Part shown: in pieces, positions 1 to 7,550 of the stretch | Numbering within the stretch: position 1 is the first letter of the stretch | How the letters are laid out: each line of letters opens with the position of its first letter | Origin: Baekduia alba | Lineage (GTDB): Bacteria > Actinomycetota > Thermoleophilia > Solirubrobacterales > Solirubrobacteraceae | NCBI RefSeq assembly: GCF_028416635.1 | Contig: NZ_CP114013.1 | Location: 4,774,001 to 4,838,000 of the forward strand | DNA length: 64,000 bases | Direction: 5' to 3' | Notes under the pieces: generated by a model | Database searches by the model: none | What the model was told of the DNA's origin: nothing | Seen by the model: the letters and a program-made list of their open reading frames with translations, nothing else | Made by a program: the position numbers and the translations under genes

Positions 1-767
1 CCACCGCTGAGCTGCTCAGCGCCCAAGGCGCCAAGGTGGTCATCAACGACCTCGACGGCGACGTCGCCGAGCAGACGGCGGGCGAGATCGCCGGCGAGAC
101 GGCCGTCTACGCGGGCGACCTGACCAAGGGCGACGCGCCCGACCGGCTGGTGCAGACGGCGATCGACGCCTGGGGCCGGGTCGACATCATCGTCAACAAC
201 GCGGGCTACACGCTGGACGCGCCGATCCACAAGATGAGCGACGACTGGTGGGAGCGGATGCTCGCCATCCACGTCACGGTGCCGTTCAAGGTCATCCGCG
301 CCGCGGCGCCGCACCTGCGCGAGCCGGCCAAGAAGGAGCGCGAGGAGGGCGTCGAGGTCTTCCGCAAGATCGTCAACGTCTCCTCGGTCTCCGGCACGAT
401 GGGCAACGCGGGCCAGGCCAACTACAGCGCCGGCAAGAACGCGGTCGTGGGCTTGACCAAGACGCTGGCCAAGGAGTGGGGCCAGTTCAAGATCAACGTC
501 AACGCGGTCGCGTTCGGCTACATCGAGACGCGGCTGACGGCGTCCAAGGACGACAGCAACCAGATGGAGATCGGCGGCGAGAAGGTCCAGCTCGGCATCC
601 CGGACCAGCTGCGCGGCATGGCCTCCATGTTGATCCCGCTGGGCCGGCCGGGGACGCCGGAGGAAGCCGCCGGCGGCGTCTTCTTCCTGTGCTCGCCGTG
701 GAGCAACTACGTGCACGGCCAGGTGCTGAACGTCACCGGTGGGCAGTTCACCGGCATGACGACGTAG
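1..767 (+). CDS. Short-chain dehydrogenase/reductase, 5' end missing
   Basis: The frame is open from base 3, so the gene starts upstream of the window; about 254 residues remain. It shows the SDR hallmarks downstream of the cofactor-binding loop: VNNAG in the fourth strand, the catalytic Ser in NVSSVSG, and the Tyr-x3-Lys pair in NYSAGK (bases 422-436), followed by a KINVNAV segment. The TGxxxGxG dinucleotide motif lies outside the window. Members of this family carry out NAD(P)-dependent alcohol/ketone interconversion; the closest general type is FabG-like 3-oxoacyl reductases. The substrate cannot be read from the sequence. The C-terminus ends in a GGQFTG stretch typical of the family. Confidence 0.9.
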   Translation, partial: TAELLSAQGAKVVINDLDGDVAEQTAGEIAGETAVYAGDLTKGDAPDRLVQTAIDAWGRVDIIVNNAGYTLDAPIHKMSDDWWERMLAIHVTVPFKVIRAAAPHLREPAKKEREEGVEVFRKIVNVSSVSGTMGNAGQANYSAGKNAVVGLTKTLAKEWGQFKINVNAVAFGYIETRLTASKDDSNQMEIGGEKVQLGIPDQLRGMASMLIPLGRPGTPEEAAGGVFFLCSPWSNYVHGQVLNVTGGQFTGMTT

Positions 768-776
768 CGCGGCGAG

Positions 777-782
777 TAGCCT
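777..782 (+). promoter_or_regulatory. -10 element TAGCCT for the cupin gene
   Basis: TAGCCT begins 13 nt before the ATG at 790. No Shine-Dalgarno sequence fits between them, which implies a leaderless or nearly leaderless transcript. The same layout recurs across the window. Confidence 0.5.
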
Positions 783-789
783 CGACGCC

Positions 790-1167
790 ATGAAGGTCAT
801 CAGACCGGGCGGGGCTCCGCACGAGGAGCCCCGCGGCGTCGTCGGCGGTCACGAGATCTCGCGCGCGACGACGGGCAGCGAGAACCTCTTCATGGGGATC
901 TTCCGCCTGCCGGCGGGCGCGCGCTCGCGGCCGCACTTCCACGCCAACTGCGAGAGCGCCTGCTACCTGCTGAGCGGCGGGATGCGCATCCGCTGGGGCG
1001 AGCGGCTGGAGCACGTCGTCGAGCTCCAGCAGGGCGACATGCTGTGGGTGCCGCCGCACGAGACGCACGTGCTGGAGAACCTGTCCGACGACGACGACGT
1101 CGAGTACGTCGTCGCCCGCAACTCGCCGACCGAGGACGCCGTCGAAGTGCCCTGGGCCCCGCGATGA
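790..1167 (+). CDS. Small cupin-domain protein
   Basis: A 125-residue single-domain cupin. The first cupin motif is seen in RPHFHANCESACYLLSG (two His and a Glu), and the second in GDMLWVPPHETHVLEN, giving the usual metal-binding His/Glu set. Such proteins may be small dioxygenases, isomerases or sensors; nothing fixes the substrate here. The stop codon overlaps the start of the downstream ACT gene (ATGA), so the two are translationally coupled. The start is set by the -10-like TAGCCT 13 nt upstream. Confidence 0.8.
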   Translation: MKVIRPGGAPHEEPRGVVGGHEISRATTGSENLFMGIFRLPAGARSRPHFHANCESACYLLSGGMRIRWGERLEHVVELQQGDMLWVPPHETHVLENLSDDDDVEYVVARNSPTEDAVEVPWAPR

Positions 1168-1541
1168 GGCTGCGGGTGCTGGAGGGCGACTACGCGGTGT
1201 GCCGGCTGGCGGCCGGCGTCGACGCGCCGGTCGTGCCGCCGTCCGGCACCGGCTTCTGGTCGCTGACCGAGGTCGGCGAGGAGCGGTCGCTGGTGTGCCT
1301 GGAGGACCTCGTCGGCGACGACGCCGGCGTGGTCGTGCGCGGCTGGCGCATCGTCGAGGTCGCCGGCCCGCTGGACCTCGGGCTGACCGGCGTGCTGGCG
1401 TCGATCGCCGCGCCGCTGGCGGAGGCCAACGTGCCGATCTTCCCGATCGCGACGCACGACACGGACTGGGTCCTCGTGCCCGGCGGGCAGCTCGACGCCG
1501 CGGTCACCGCGCTGCGTGACGCCGGCCACGACGTCGTCTGA
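1164..1541 (+). CDS. ACT-domain (amino-acid-sensing type) protein
   Basis: A 125-residue protein starting at an ATG that overlaps the stop of the cupin gene by 4 nt; longer in-frame extensions run through the cupin gene and are rejected. It resembles the stand-alone ACT proteins of the CASTOR/ACT_7 type: an N-terminal FWSLTEVGEERSLV segment, a GPLDLGLTGVLASIAAPLAEANVPIFPIATHDTDW-type core (shown in part) and a C-terminal LDAAVTALRDAGH helix. These domains bind amino acids or other small ligands. No enzyme domain is attached, so it is probably a sensor or accessory protein for the cupin. Its ligand is unknown. Confidence 0.75.
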   Translation: MRLRVLEGDYAVCRLAAGVDAPVVPPSGTGFWSLTEVGEERSLVCLEDLVGDDAGVVVRGWRIVEVAGPLDLGLTGVLASIAAPLAEANVPIFPIATHDTDWVLVPGGQLDAAVTALRDAGHDVV

Positions 1542-1550
1542 CGGCGCGCG

Positions 1551-2507
1551 TCAGAAGCCGACCGCCTCGAACGCCGCCTCGCGCCGCGGGTCCTCCTCGT
1601 AGCGGAAGCGGTCCGGGCTGACGCCCCGGGCCTCGGCGAGCTCGAGCGCGACGCGCTGCACGACGGCGGTGAGCGGGAAGATCGAGAGCTGCTCGCCGAG
1701 CCGCTCGTCGGCGGCGAAGCGGACGACGCGCGCGCCGGTGACCGCGACGGCGTCGGCGATCTTCGCGGTGCGCGCGGCCATCGGCCCGCCGCCGTCGAGG
1801 ACGACGAGCGCGTCCTGGACGTCGAGCGCGACCGACGGGCCGTGGAAGAACTGCTCGGAGGACAGGCCCTCGGCCGCGACGTAGGACGCCTCGCGGATCT
1901 TCAGCGCGCCCTCGGCGGCGGTCCAGGCGTTGGGGCCGGCGCCCACGAGCTCGACGAGGCGCGGCGGCACGTCGAGCAGCGGGCCGGGGAGGTCGAGCAC
2001 ACGCTGGACGGCATCGGGGACCGCGGCGAGGTCGCCGCCCAGGTCCGCGCCGAGCGCGATGGCGATCTGGGCGACGCGGGCGAGCGCCGCCGTGTGGCTG
2101 GCGGTGTAGGCATAGGACTTCTCGGCCGCCACCGTCTCGACGTCGCCGCCGGCGCCGATCGCGCTGATGTGCACGGTCGCGGCGCCCGCGTCGCGGGCGC
2201 GGCGCAGGACGTCCATCGAGTAGCCGGTGTGGCCGGTGTGGCTCAGGACGATCACGCCGCCGGCCGGATCGACCGGGACGTCGTAGGGCGCGAGGTCCGC
2301 CGCGTGCGCGGCATGCGCCCGGACGCCCGCCGCGCGCAGGAGCCACGCGCCGTGCTGGGCCGCGTGCCAGCTCGTCCCGATCCCGACGAGCAGCACCTCC
2401 CGCCCGCGCAGCGTGTCCGCCGCGGCGCGCGCCGGGCCGGGATCGGCGAGGACGCGCGCCAGCTCGTCGGGCTGGGACCACAGGGTCGGGCGCATGTGCG
2501 AGGACAT
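1551..2507 (-). CDS. SIS-domain sugar isomerase/deaminase-like protein
   Basis: A 318-residue protein with two SIS (sugar isomerase) halves. The first carries GIGTSWHA and SHTGHTGYS, the phosphosugar-binding Ser/Thr loops. The second has EGALKIREASYVAAEGLSSEQFFHGP, equivalent to the ALKxKE...HGP region of the GlmS isomerase domain, but no glutaminase domain precedes it. It is therefore a GlmS-isomerase-like protein acting on a phosphorylated (amino)sugar. The start is one of two close ATGs (2507 or 2495). It is the last gene of a five-gene operon and follows the dioxygenase by 11 nt, an unusual partner for a quinone-type operon. Confidence 0.8.
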   Translation of the reverse strand: MSSHMRPTLWSQPDELARVLADPGPARAAADTLRGREVLLVGIGTSWHAAQHGAWLLRAAGVRAHAAHAADLAPYDVPVDPAGGVIVLSHTGHTGYSMDVLRRARDAGAATVHISAIGAGGDVETVAAEKSYAYTASHTAALARVAQIAIALGADLGGDLAAVPDAVQRVLDLPGPLLDVPPRLVELVGAGPNAWTAAEGALKIREASYVAAEGLSSEQFFHGPSVALDVQDALVVLDGGGPMAARTAKIADAVAVTGARVVRFAADERLGEQLSIFPLTAVVQRVALELAEARGVSPDRFRYEEDPRREAAFEAVGF

Positions 2508-2518
2508 GCGCGGCAACT

Positions 2519-3451
2519 CTACGTCGCGGCTGCAGGGCGCGGGCCCGGATCGGGCAGCGGCGTCAGGCGCCGCTCGATCCGCTCGCGCTGGCCCTCGAAC
2601 TGCGGCGGCAGGATGATCTTGCGCCCGAGCTCCTCGACCGGCGAGTCGATGGTGAAGCCCGGCGCGTCGTCGGCGATCTCGAACAGCACGCCCGACGGCT
2701 CGCGGAAGTAGATGGACTTGAAGTACGTGCGGTCGATGATCCCGCTCGTGTGCACGCCGGCGGCCGTGATGCGGTCCTGCCACTCGGGGTGCTCGACCAC
2801 GGTCGTGCCCCACGCGATGTGGTGGACCGAGCCGCCGGACTGCCGCCCGCGCTCGGCCGGCGCCGGGTCGTAGGCGATCCAGCCGCCGCGGCGTTCGCCG
2901 CGCAGCGTCCAGACGTCGTCGCCGCTGCGCTCGGCGCCCAGCACCTTCTCCAGCAGCGCGCCGCTGCGCTCCGGGTCGGTCGCGTACGCGCGCACGCCCT
3001 CGAAGCCCTGCAGCGCGTGCTCGGCCGGGATGTCGGGCGCGCCGGCGATCAGCGGCGCGTCGCCGCTCTCGTCGACGACCAGCTCGTGCTCGAGCCCCTC
3101 GGGATCGCTGAACACGACGGACCCCTCAGCGCCGCGCGTGACCGGCACCTCCAACGACGGCAGACGCTGCGCCCAGAACACGAGCGCCGCGTCGGAGCCC
3201 ACGCGCCAGACGATCCGGTGGATCATCCCGGCGCCCGGCCGGCCCGGGATCGCGTGCGGGTACTCGAAGAACGTCATCTCCGAGCCGGGATGGCCCTGCT
3301 CGTCGGCGTAGAACAGGTGGTAGACGTTCGGGTCGTCCTGGTTGACGGTCTTGGCGACGAGCCGCAGGCCGAGGACCCGCGTGTAGAAGTCGAGGTTGCG
3401 CTGGGCGTCGCCCGTGATCGCGCTGATGTGGTGGATGCCCTGGAGCCGCAC
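2519..3451 (-). CDS. Ring-cleaving dioxygenase of the VOC (MhqO/CatE-like) type
   Basis: A 310-residue protein of two glyoxalase/VOC modules. The N-terminal half begins LQGIHHISAITGDAQRNLDFY, with metal His in IHHI, and has the NQDDPNVYHLFYADE segment typical of hydroquinone-cleaving members; the C-terminal half has SVHHIAWGT and a Glu in GVLFEIADD. This family opens hydroquinone or catechol-like rings in Bacillus MhqO and CatE. The start is a GTG at 3449-3451; an ATG-free N-terminus makes this the only sensible choice. It lies in an operon with an FMN reductase and an HxlR regulator, which fits detoxification of quinones. Confidence 0.8.
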   Translation of the reverse strand: MRLQGIHHISAITGDAQRNLDFYTRVLGLRLVAKTVNQDDPNVYHLFYADEQGHPGSEMTFFEYPHAIPGRPGAGMIHRIVWRVGSDAALVFWAQRLPSLEVPVTRGAEGSVVFSDPEGLEHELVVDESGDAPLIAGAPDIPAEHALQGFEGVRAYATDPERSGALLEKVLGAERSGDDVWTLRGERRGGWIAYDPAPAERGRQSGGSVHHIAWGTTVVEHPEWQDRITAAGVHTSGIIDRTYFKSIYFREPSGVLFEIADDAPGFTIDSPVEELGRKIILPPQFEGQRERIERRLTPLPDPGPRPAAAT

Positions 3452-3470
3452 GGAGGCCTCGCGGACGAGG

Positions 3471-4049
3471 CTACACCGCGGCGCCGGGGTAGAACGAGCA
3501 GCCCGTGAAGTAGTCGCCGGCGGGCGAGGCCAGGAACGCGACGAGCTCGGCGCGCTCGCCGGGGGCCGCGCCCGCGCGCGGCCGGATCGCCGTGATCCGG
3601 ACGCCGAAGCGCGCCCACTCGACCGACAGCGTCCGCGCCGCGTTCTCCAGCGCGGCGCCGACCGCGTTGGCGTGCTCGCCGGCGTCGGCGATCGGCGCCA
3701 GGAAGACGACCTTGCCGCCGCCGCCCGACCCGCCCTCGTCCGAGCCGTCCCCGATCCACCCCGCGTTGACCACCGCGCGCACGACGTTCCAGCCGTCGTC
3801 CACCGCACGCCGCAGCCCGGGCATCCCGCCGCCGGCCTCGGCGAACTCCGAGCCCGCGTCGACCACCAGCACGTCGATCGGCCCGAGCGCGCCGACCGCG
3901 ACCGCGACCGCGTCCTCGTCGCCGAGGTCGCCGTCGACCGTCACCACCCGCGCGCCGAGCGCGGCGGCGCGCTCGCGCTCCGCCGCGCCGTCGCCGACGA
4001 CGCAGACCGTCAGGCCTTCGAGGACTCCGGGGCGCAGCACGTCGAGCAC
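3471..4049 (-). CDS. Degenerate short-chain dehydrogenase-like protein
   Basis: A 192-residue protein with SDR-like layout in its C-terminal half (AALENAARTLSVEWARFGVRITAIRP, then FLASPAGDYFTG), but every catalytic or cofactor motif is altered. The Gly-rich loop is VVGDGAAERE, NNAG is VDAG, the catalytic Ser region reads FLAPIAD, and the Tyr-x3-Lys region reads ANAVG. It is shorter than the usual 245-260 residues. It is unlikely to be an active oxidoreductase and may be structural, regulatory or an oligomer partner. The start is GTG at 4047-4049, 25 nt after the FMN reductase stop; it is part of the HxlR operon. Confidence 0.75.
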   Translation of the reverse strand: MLDVLRPGVLEGLTVCVVGDGAAERERAAALGARVVTVDGDLGDEDAVAVAVGALGPIDVLVVDAGSEFAEAGGGMPGLRRAVDDGWNVVRAVVNAGWIGDGSDEGGSGGGGKVVFLAPIADAGEHANAVGAALENAARTLSVEWARFGVRITAIRPRAGAAPGERAELVAFLASPAGDYFTGCSFYPGAAV

Positions 4050-4074
4050 GGCCCGGACCCTACCTCCCGCGGCC

Positions 4075-4671
4075 CTAGGACTTGCCCGCCGCCTCGGCCT
4101 CGCGGATCGCCTCGCGGCGCGGCCGCAGGGTCGCCTCGCTCAGCACCAGCTCGTCGAGCATCGCGGCGGCCGCCTGCTCCATGACGTCGTTGGCTCCGAC
4201 GACGCCCTCCTCGTCGATGAACTGCGTGTGGAACGGGATGTTCACCGCCTCGAAGACCGGCAGCATCTTCAGCGTCGTCACGACCTGCTTGAGCATCTGC
4301 ACCGCGCGCGTGCCCGCCGCGATCCCGCCGTAGCTGACGAAGCCGACCGGCTTGTGCTGCCACTCGAAGTGCAGGAAGTCGATCGCGTTCTTCAGCGGCG
4401 CGGTGAACCCGTAGTTGTACTCCGGCGTGACGAAGACGAACGCGTCGCCCGCGTCGATCCGCGCCGACCAGTCCTTGGTGTGCTGGTGCTCGTACCGGCG
4501 CAGGCGCGGGTGGTTGGGCTCGTCCATGAACGGCAGGTCCACCTCGACGAGGTCGACGAGCTCGACGTCGAACGCCCCGTGCGCGCGTGCGCGCGAGACG
4601 AACCAGTCGGCGATCGGCTCCCCAGCGCGGCCGGGGCGCGTGCTGGCCAGGATGACGTGCAGCTTGGGCAT
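4075..4671 (-). CDS. NAD(P)H-dependent FMN reductase
   Basis: A 198-residue flavodoxin-like protein. The FMN phosphate loop is STRPGRAGEPIADW near the N-terminus and the flavin/NADPH region is TPEYNYGFTAPLKNAID, both diagnostic of the NADPH-dependent FMN reductase/azoreductase family (PF03358). Family members reduce FMN, quinones or azo compounds by two electrons. It is the second gene of the operon, 7 nt behind the HxlR regulator, and would supply reduced quinones to the ring-cleaving dioxygenase downstream. That pathway is inference from context. Confidence 0.85.
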   Translation of the reverse strand: MPKLHVILASTRPGRAGEPIADWFVSRARAHGAFDVELVDLVEVDLPFMDEPNHPRLRRYEHQHTKDWSARIDAGDAFVFVTPEYNYGFTAPLKNAIDFLHFEWQHKPVGFVSYGGIAAGTRAVQMLKQVVTTLKMLPVFEAVNIPFHTQFIDEEGVVGANDVMEQAAAAMLDELVLSEATLRPRREAIREAEAAGKS

Positions 4672-4678
4672 GCGGGAT

Positions 4679-5044
4679 TCAGGAGGCCTTCTCGATGGGA
4701 GGGTTCGGGAGCGCGACGGGGACCCAGTCGTGGGCCCACGTCTTCAGCGCCTCGATGACCGGTGCCAGGGCCGTGCCCTTCTCGGTGAGGTGGTAATCGG
4801 CCCGCAGCGGGCCGCTGCCGGCGACGGGCCGGCGCTCGAGCAGGCCCTCGGCCTCCAGCCAGCGCAGGCGCTGGGCGAGCATCGTGTCGCTGACGCTCGG
4901 GATGAGCGCCTTGATGTCGGAGTACCGGTGCCGGCCGTCGAGCACCGCTCGGAGGATCGCCCCGCTCCAGCGCGCGCCGATCAGCTCGACGGCGTAGTGG
5001 AAGCGCGGGCACATGGCCTCGACCTCGGTCATGCGGGCCAGCAT
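4679..5044 (-). CDS. HxlR-family winged-helix regulator
   Basis: A 121-residue HxlR/YodB-type regulator: MCPRFHYAVELIGARWSG followed by ILRAVLDGRHRYSDIKALIPSVSDTMLAQRLRWLEAEGLLERR, the family's winged helix, and a Leu-rich C-terminal helix. It has a single Cys, in the MCP motif near the N-terminus, at the place where YodB and relatives use a Cys to sense diamide and quinones. The start may be the ATG at 5044 or the one at 5032. A palindrome sits just upstream at 5051-5075. It leads an operon with FMN reductase and dioxygenase genes, so autoregulation and an electrophile trigger are likely. Confidence 0.85.
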   Translation of the reverse strand: MLARMTEVEAMCPRFHYAVELIGARWSGAILRAVLDGRHRYSDIKALIPSVSDTMLAQRLRWLEAEGLLERRPVAGSGPLRADYHLTEKGTALAPVIEALKTWAHDWVPVALPNPPIEKAS

Positions 5045-5050
5045 AGCTCA

Positions 5051-5079
5051 GGAATTCGTAGTTGCTACGGAATCCGTAG
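5051..5079. promoter_or_regulatory. Probable HxlR operator (palindrome plus third half-site)
   Basis: GGAATTCGTAG (5051-5061), TTG, then CTACGGAATCC (5065-5075) form an inverted repeat matching at 9 of 11 positions, with a perfect CGTAG/CTACG core. A third half-site in direct orientation, GGAATCCGTAG, occupies 5069-5079. The site begins 7 nt from the regulator's first ATG, where a bound repressor would cover the minus-strand promoter. Confidence 0.6.
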
Positions 5080-5138
5080 TCCGAACCGGGATGGCGACGC
5101 ACCGGAACCTTGGGCCGGGTGCGCGGGTTGTGTCGTTG

Positions 5139-7436
5139 ATGCGCCGCACCCTTCTCCCCGTGCTCGTCCTCCTGGTCGCCTTGGGCGGCGCCGCCCGCGC
5201 CGACGCGCGGGTCATGCTCGTCGCCACCGGCGAGCCGGTCGCCACGCTCCTCGACGTCCAGTCAGGCGCGCTCGTCGCGCGCGTCCCGGTGGCCGGCGCG
5301 GCGCGCGCGGTGGCGATCGGGCCCGACGGCGCGCGCGGCTACGTCGCGGCCGGCGCGGGCGTCGCGGCGCTGGACCTCAACGGGCGCACGCGCGTCGGCG
5401 ACGTCCAGCTGACCCGGACGCCGACCGCGCTGGCGATGGCCGCCGGCGGCGTCCGCCTGGTCGCCGCGCGCGCCGGCGCGCTGGACCTGATCGACCCGCT
5501 CGCCATGACCGTGACCAAGACGATCCAGCTCGACCCCCGGGCGAAGAGCCCCTCAGCGCTGGCGGTCTCCGCGGACGGCGCGAAGGCCGTCGTGGCGCTC
5601 GACGCCAAGCGCATCGCGATCGTCGACCTGCTCGGCAGCGGCGTGCGGCGCATGCAGCTGGCCGGCGTCACCGGCGTCGCGTTCGCGCCGACCGGCCGCC
5701 ACGCGTTCGCGCTGACGGCGACCAAGAAGCGCACCGCGCTGGTGACGATCGACACCGCCGGCGGCAGGCTCGGCCGCACGATCCGGACCGCGCCCGGCCC
5801 GGGCGGCGGCGTCGCCGTGACCGCCGACGGCAAGCACGTGATCGCCGGCGCCGGGCCCGGCTCGCGCGTCACCGCGGTCTTCGACCTCCCGCGCGGGCGC
5901 GTCGCGGCGCGCGTGGCGACCGGTACCGGCCCGGGCCATCCGGCGGTCGCGCCCGACGGCGTCCGCCTCTACACCGCCGACGAGCGGGCCGGGACGATCA
6001 GCGTCCTGAGCGCGCTCTCGTTCCGGCGCCTGTCGATCCGGCGGCTGAGCGGCGACGCGCACCCGCGGGCGCTGGCGATCCAGGCCGGGGTCGGCCTGGC
6101 GACCGGCACCGACGGCCCGGACAAGCTGACCGGCACCCGCCTCGGCGACCGGCTGCTGGGCTTCGGCGGCGACGACACGCTGCTCGGCGGCCGCGGCGCC
6201 GACCTCCTGTACGGCGGCGCCGGGAACGACACGCTCGACGGCGGGGCCGACAACGACAAGCTCTACGGCGAGGACGGCAACGACCGCCTGTTCGCCCAGG
6301 CCGGCAACGACACGCTCGACGGCGGGCCGGGCAGCGACTACGCCAACGGCGGCACGGGCGACGACGAGGTCGACGGCGGCGACGGCGACGACTCGCTGGA
6401 CGGCGGCGACGGCGACGACGTCGTGCGCGGCGGCGCCGGCAACGACCGCATCGTCGAGCTCGGCCTGGGCAACGACATGCTGTTGGACGGCGGCGACGGC
6501 AACGACTACGTCGACGGCAACCGCGGCACCGACGACATCGACGGCGGCACCGGCGACGACACGCTGCTGGGCGGGCCGGGCGGCGAGAAGGTCGACGGCG
6601 GGGACGGCAACGACACGATCGACGGCGGCACCGGCGGCGACACGGTCTTCGGCCGGCTGGGCGCCGACGCGATCCGCGGCGACGCCGGCCGCGACACGCT
6701 CTATGGCAGTGAGGGCGACGACGCGATCGACGGCGGCTCGGGCGACGACAGGCTCTCCGGCGGCGACGGCAACGACGAGATCGTCGCCGGGCCGGGCGCC
6801 GACACCGTGGCCGGGGGCAGCGGCCGCGACGACATCCGCGTCGCCGACGGCGACCACGACACCGTCGACTGCGGTCCCGGCCGCGACACGGTGTACGTGG
6901 AGGAGGACGCCCCGACGCGCGACACGCTGCGCTCCTGCGAGATCGTGAAGCTGGTGCCGGCCGACGCCGCGACCGACGCGCCGCCGCCGTCCAACAACAT
7001 CTTCGGGACGGTCGGCAACGACACGCTCTACGGCACCGAGAACGCCGACTCGCTGTTCGGCAACGACGGCAACGACGTCCTGTTCGGCAACGGCGGCGAC
7101 GACTACGTCGACGGCGAGAACGGCGACGACGAGCTCCACGGCGGCCTCGGCGACGACGCGCTGCACGGCCGCGGCGACAACGACGTGATCCTCGGCAACG
7201 AGGGCGACGACTCCATCACCGGCGACCGCGGCAACGACACCATCAACGGCGGCCCGGGCAACGACACCATCTTCGGCAACCTCGACGACGACATCATCGC
7301 CGGCGACGAGGGCAACGACCGCATCCAGGTCGTCGGCGGCGGCTTCGACCGCGTGTCGTGCGGCGACGGCGCCGACGTCGTCTTCGCCGACGCGACCGAC
7401 GAGGTCGCGCCGGACTGCGAGGACGTCCGTCGGTAG
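5139..7436 (+). CDS. Secreted beta-propeller protein with RTX calcium-binding repeats
   Basis: A 765-residue exported protein. MRRTLLPVLVLLVALGGAARA is a signal peptide, which fixes the ATG start. Residues about 25-320 are YVTN-type propeller repeats (for example AVAIGPDGARGYVAAG, ALAVSADGAKAVVAL). From about residue 325 there are two blocks of hemolysin-type repeats, GGxGxDxLxGG, at about 325-605 and 622-755, separated by a short Pro/Asn linker. Each block ends with a two-Cys motif: VDCGPGRD...LRSCE and VSCGDGAD...PDCE. The repeats bind calcium outside the cell. No protease or lipase domain is present, so a surface or adhesive role is more likely than a toxin. Confidence 0.85.
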   Translation: MRRTLLPVLVLLVALGGAARADARVMLVATGEPVATLLDVQSGALVARVPVAGAARAVAIGPDGARGYVAAGAGVAALDLNGRTRVGDVQLTRTPTALAMAAGGVRLVAARAGALDLIDPLAMTVTKTIQLDPRAKSPSALAVSADGAKAVVALDAKRIAIVDLLGSGVRRMQLAGVTGVAFAPTGRHAFALTATKKRTALVTIDTAGGRLGRTIRTAPGPGGGVAVTADGKHVIAGAGPGSRVTAVFDLPRGRVAARVATGTGPGHPAVAPDGVRLYTADERAGTISVLSALSFRRLSIRRLSGDAHPRALAIQAGVGLATGTDGPDKLTGTRLGDRLLGFGGDDTLLGGRGADLLYGGAGNDTLDGGADNDKLYGEDGNDRLFAQAGNDTLDGGPGSDYANGGTGDDEVDGGDGDDSLDGGDGDDVVRGGAGNDRIVELGLGNDMLLDGGDGNDYVDGNRGTDDIDGGTGDDTLLGGPGGEKVDGGDGNDTIDGGTGGDTVFGRLGADAIRGDAGRDTLYGSEGDDAIDGGSGDDRLSGGDGNDEIVAGPGADTVAGGSGRDDIRVADGDHDTVDCGPGRDTVYVEEDAPTRDTLRSCEIVKLVPADAATDAPPPSNNIFGTVGNDTLYGTENADSLFGNDGNDVLFGNGGDDYVDGENGDDELHGGLGDDALHGRGDNDVILGNEGDDSITGDRGNDTINGGPGNDTIFGNLDDDIIAGDEGNDRIQVVGGGFDRVSCGDGADVVFADATDEVAPDCEDVRR

Positions 7437-7475
7437 GCGAGCGCCGCGAGCGCCGCGAACGCCGCGAACCCTGGA

Positions 7476-7520
7476 TCCGTGTCGTCTGGTGTCCCTATGT
7501 GGGACACCAGACGACACGGA
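7476..7520. terminator. Perfect 20-bp inverted repeat between convergent genes
   Basis: TCCGTGTCGTCTGGTGTCCC (7476-7495) and its exact complement (7501-7520) flank a 5-nt TATGT loop. It sits between the stop at 7436 and the opposing stop at 7551, so it probably terminates transcription from both sides; there is no T-run. Just before it, three near-identical 9-bp units (GAGCGCCGC, GAGCGCCGC, GAACGCCGC) lie at about 7440-7466. Confidence 0.55.
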
Positions 7521-7550
7521 CCTCGGCGAGCGCCGCTCCGCCCCCAGCCC

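Noticed and set aside
1551-2507. Full glucosamine-6-phosphate synthase (GlmS)
   Set aside because: The glutaminase half with its N-terminal Cys is absent; only the isomerase-like part is present.
5139-7436. Haemolysin or protease toxin
   Set aside because: Only propeller and calcium repeats are seen, with a Sec-type signal; no enzyme domain or type I secretion gene is nearby.
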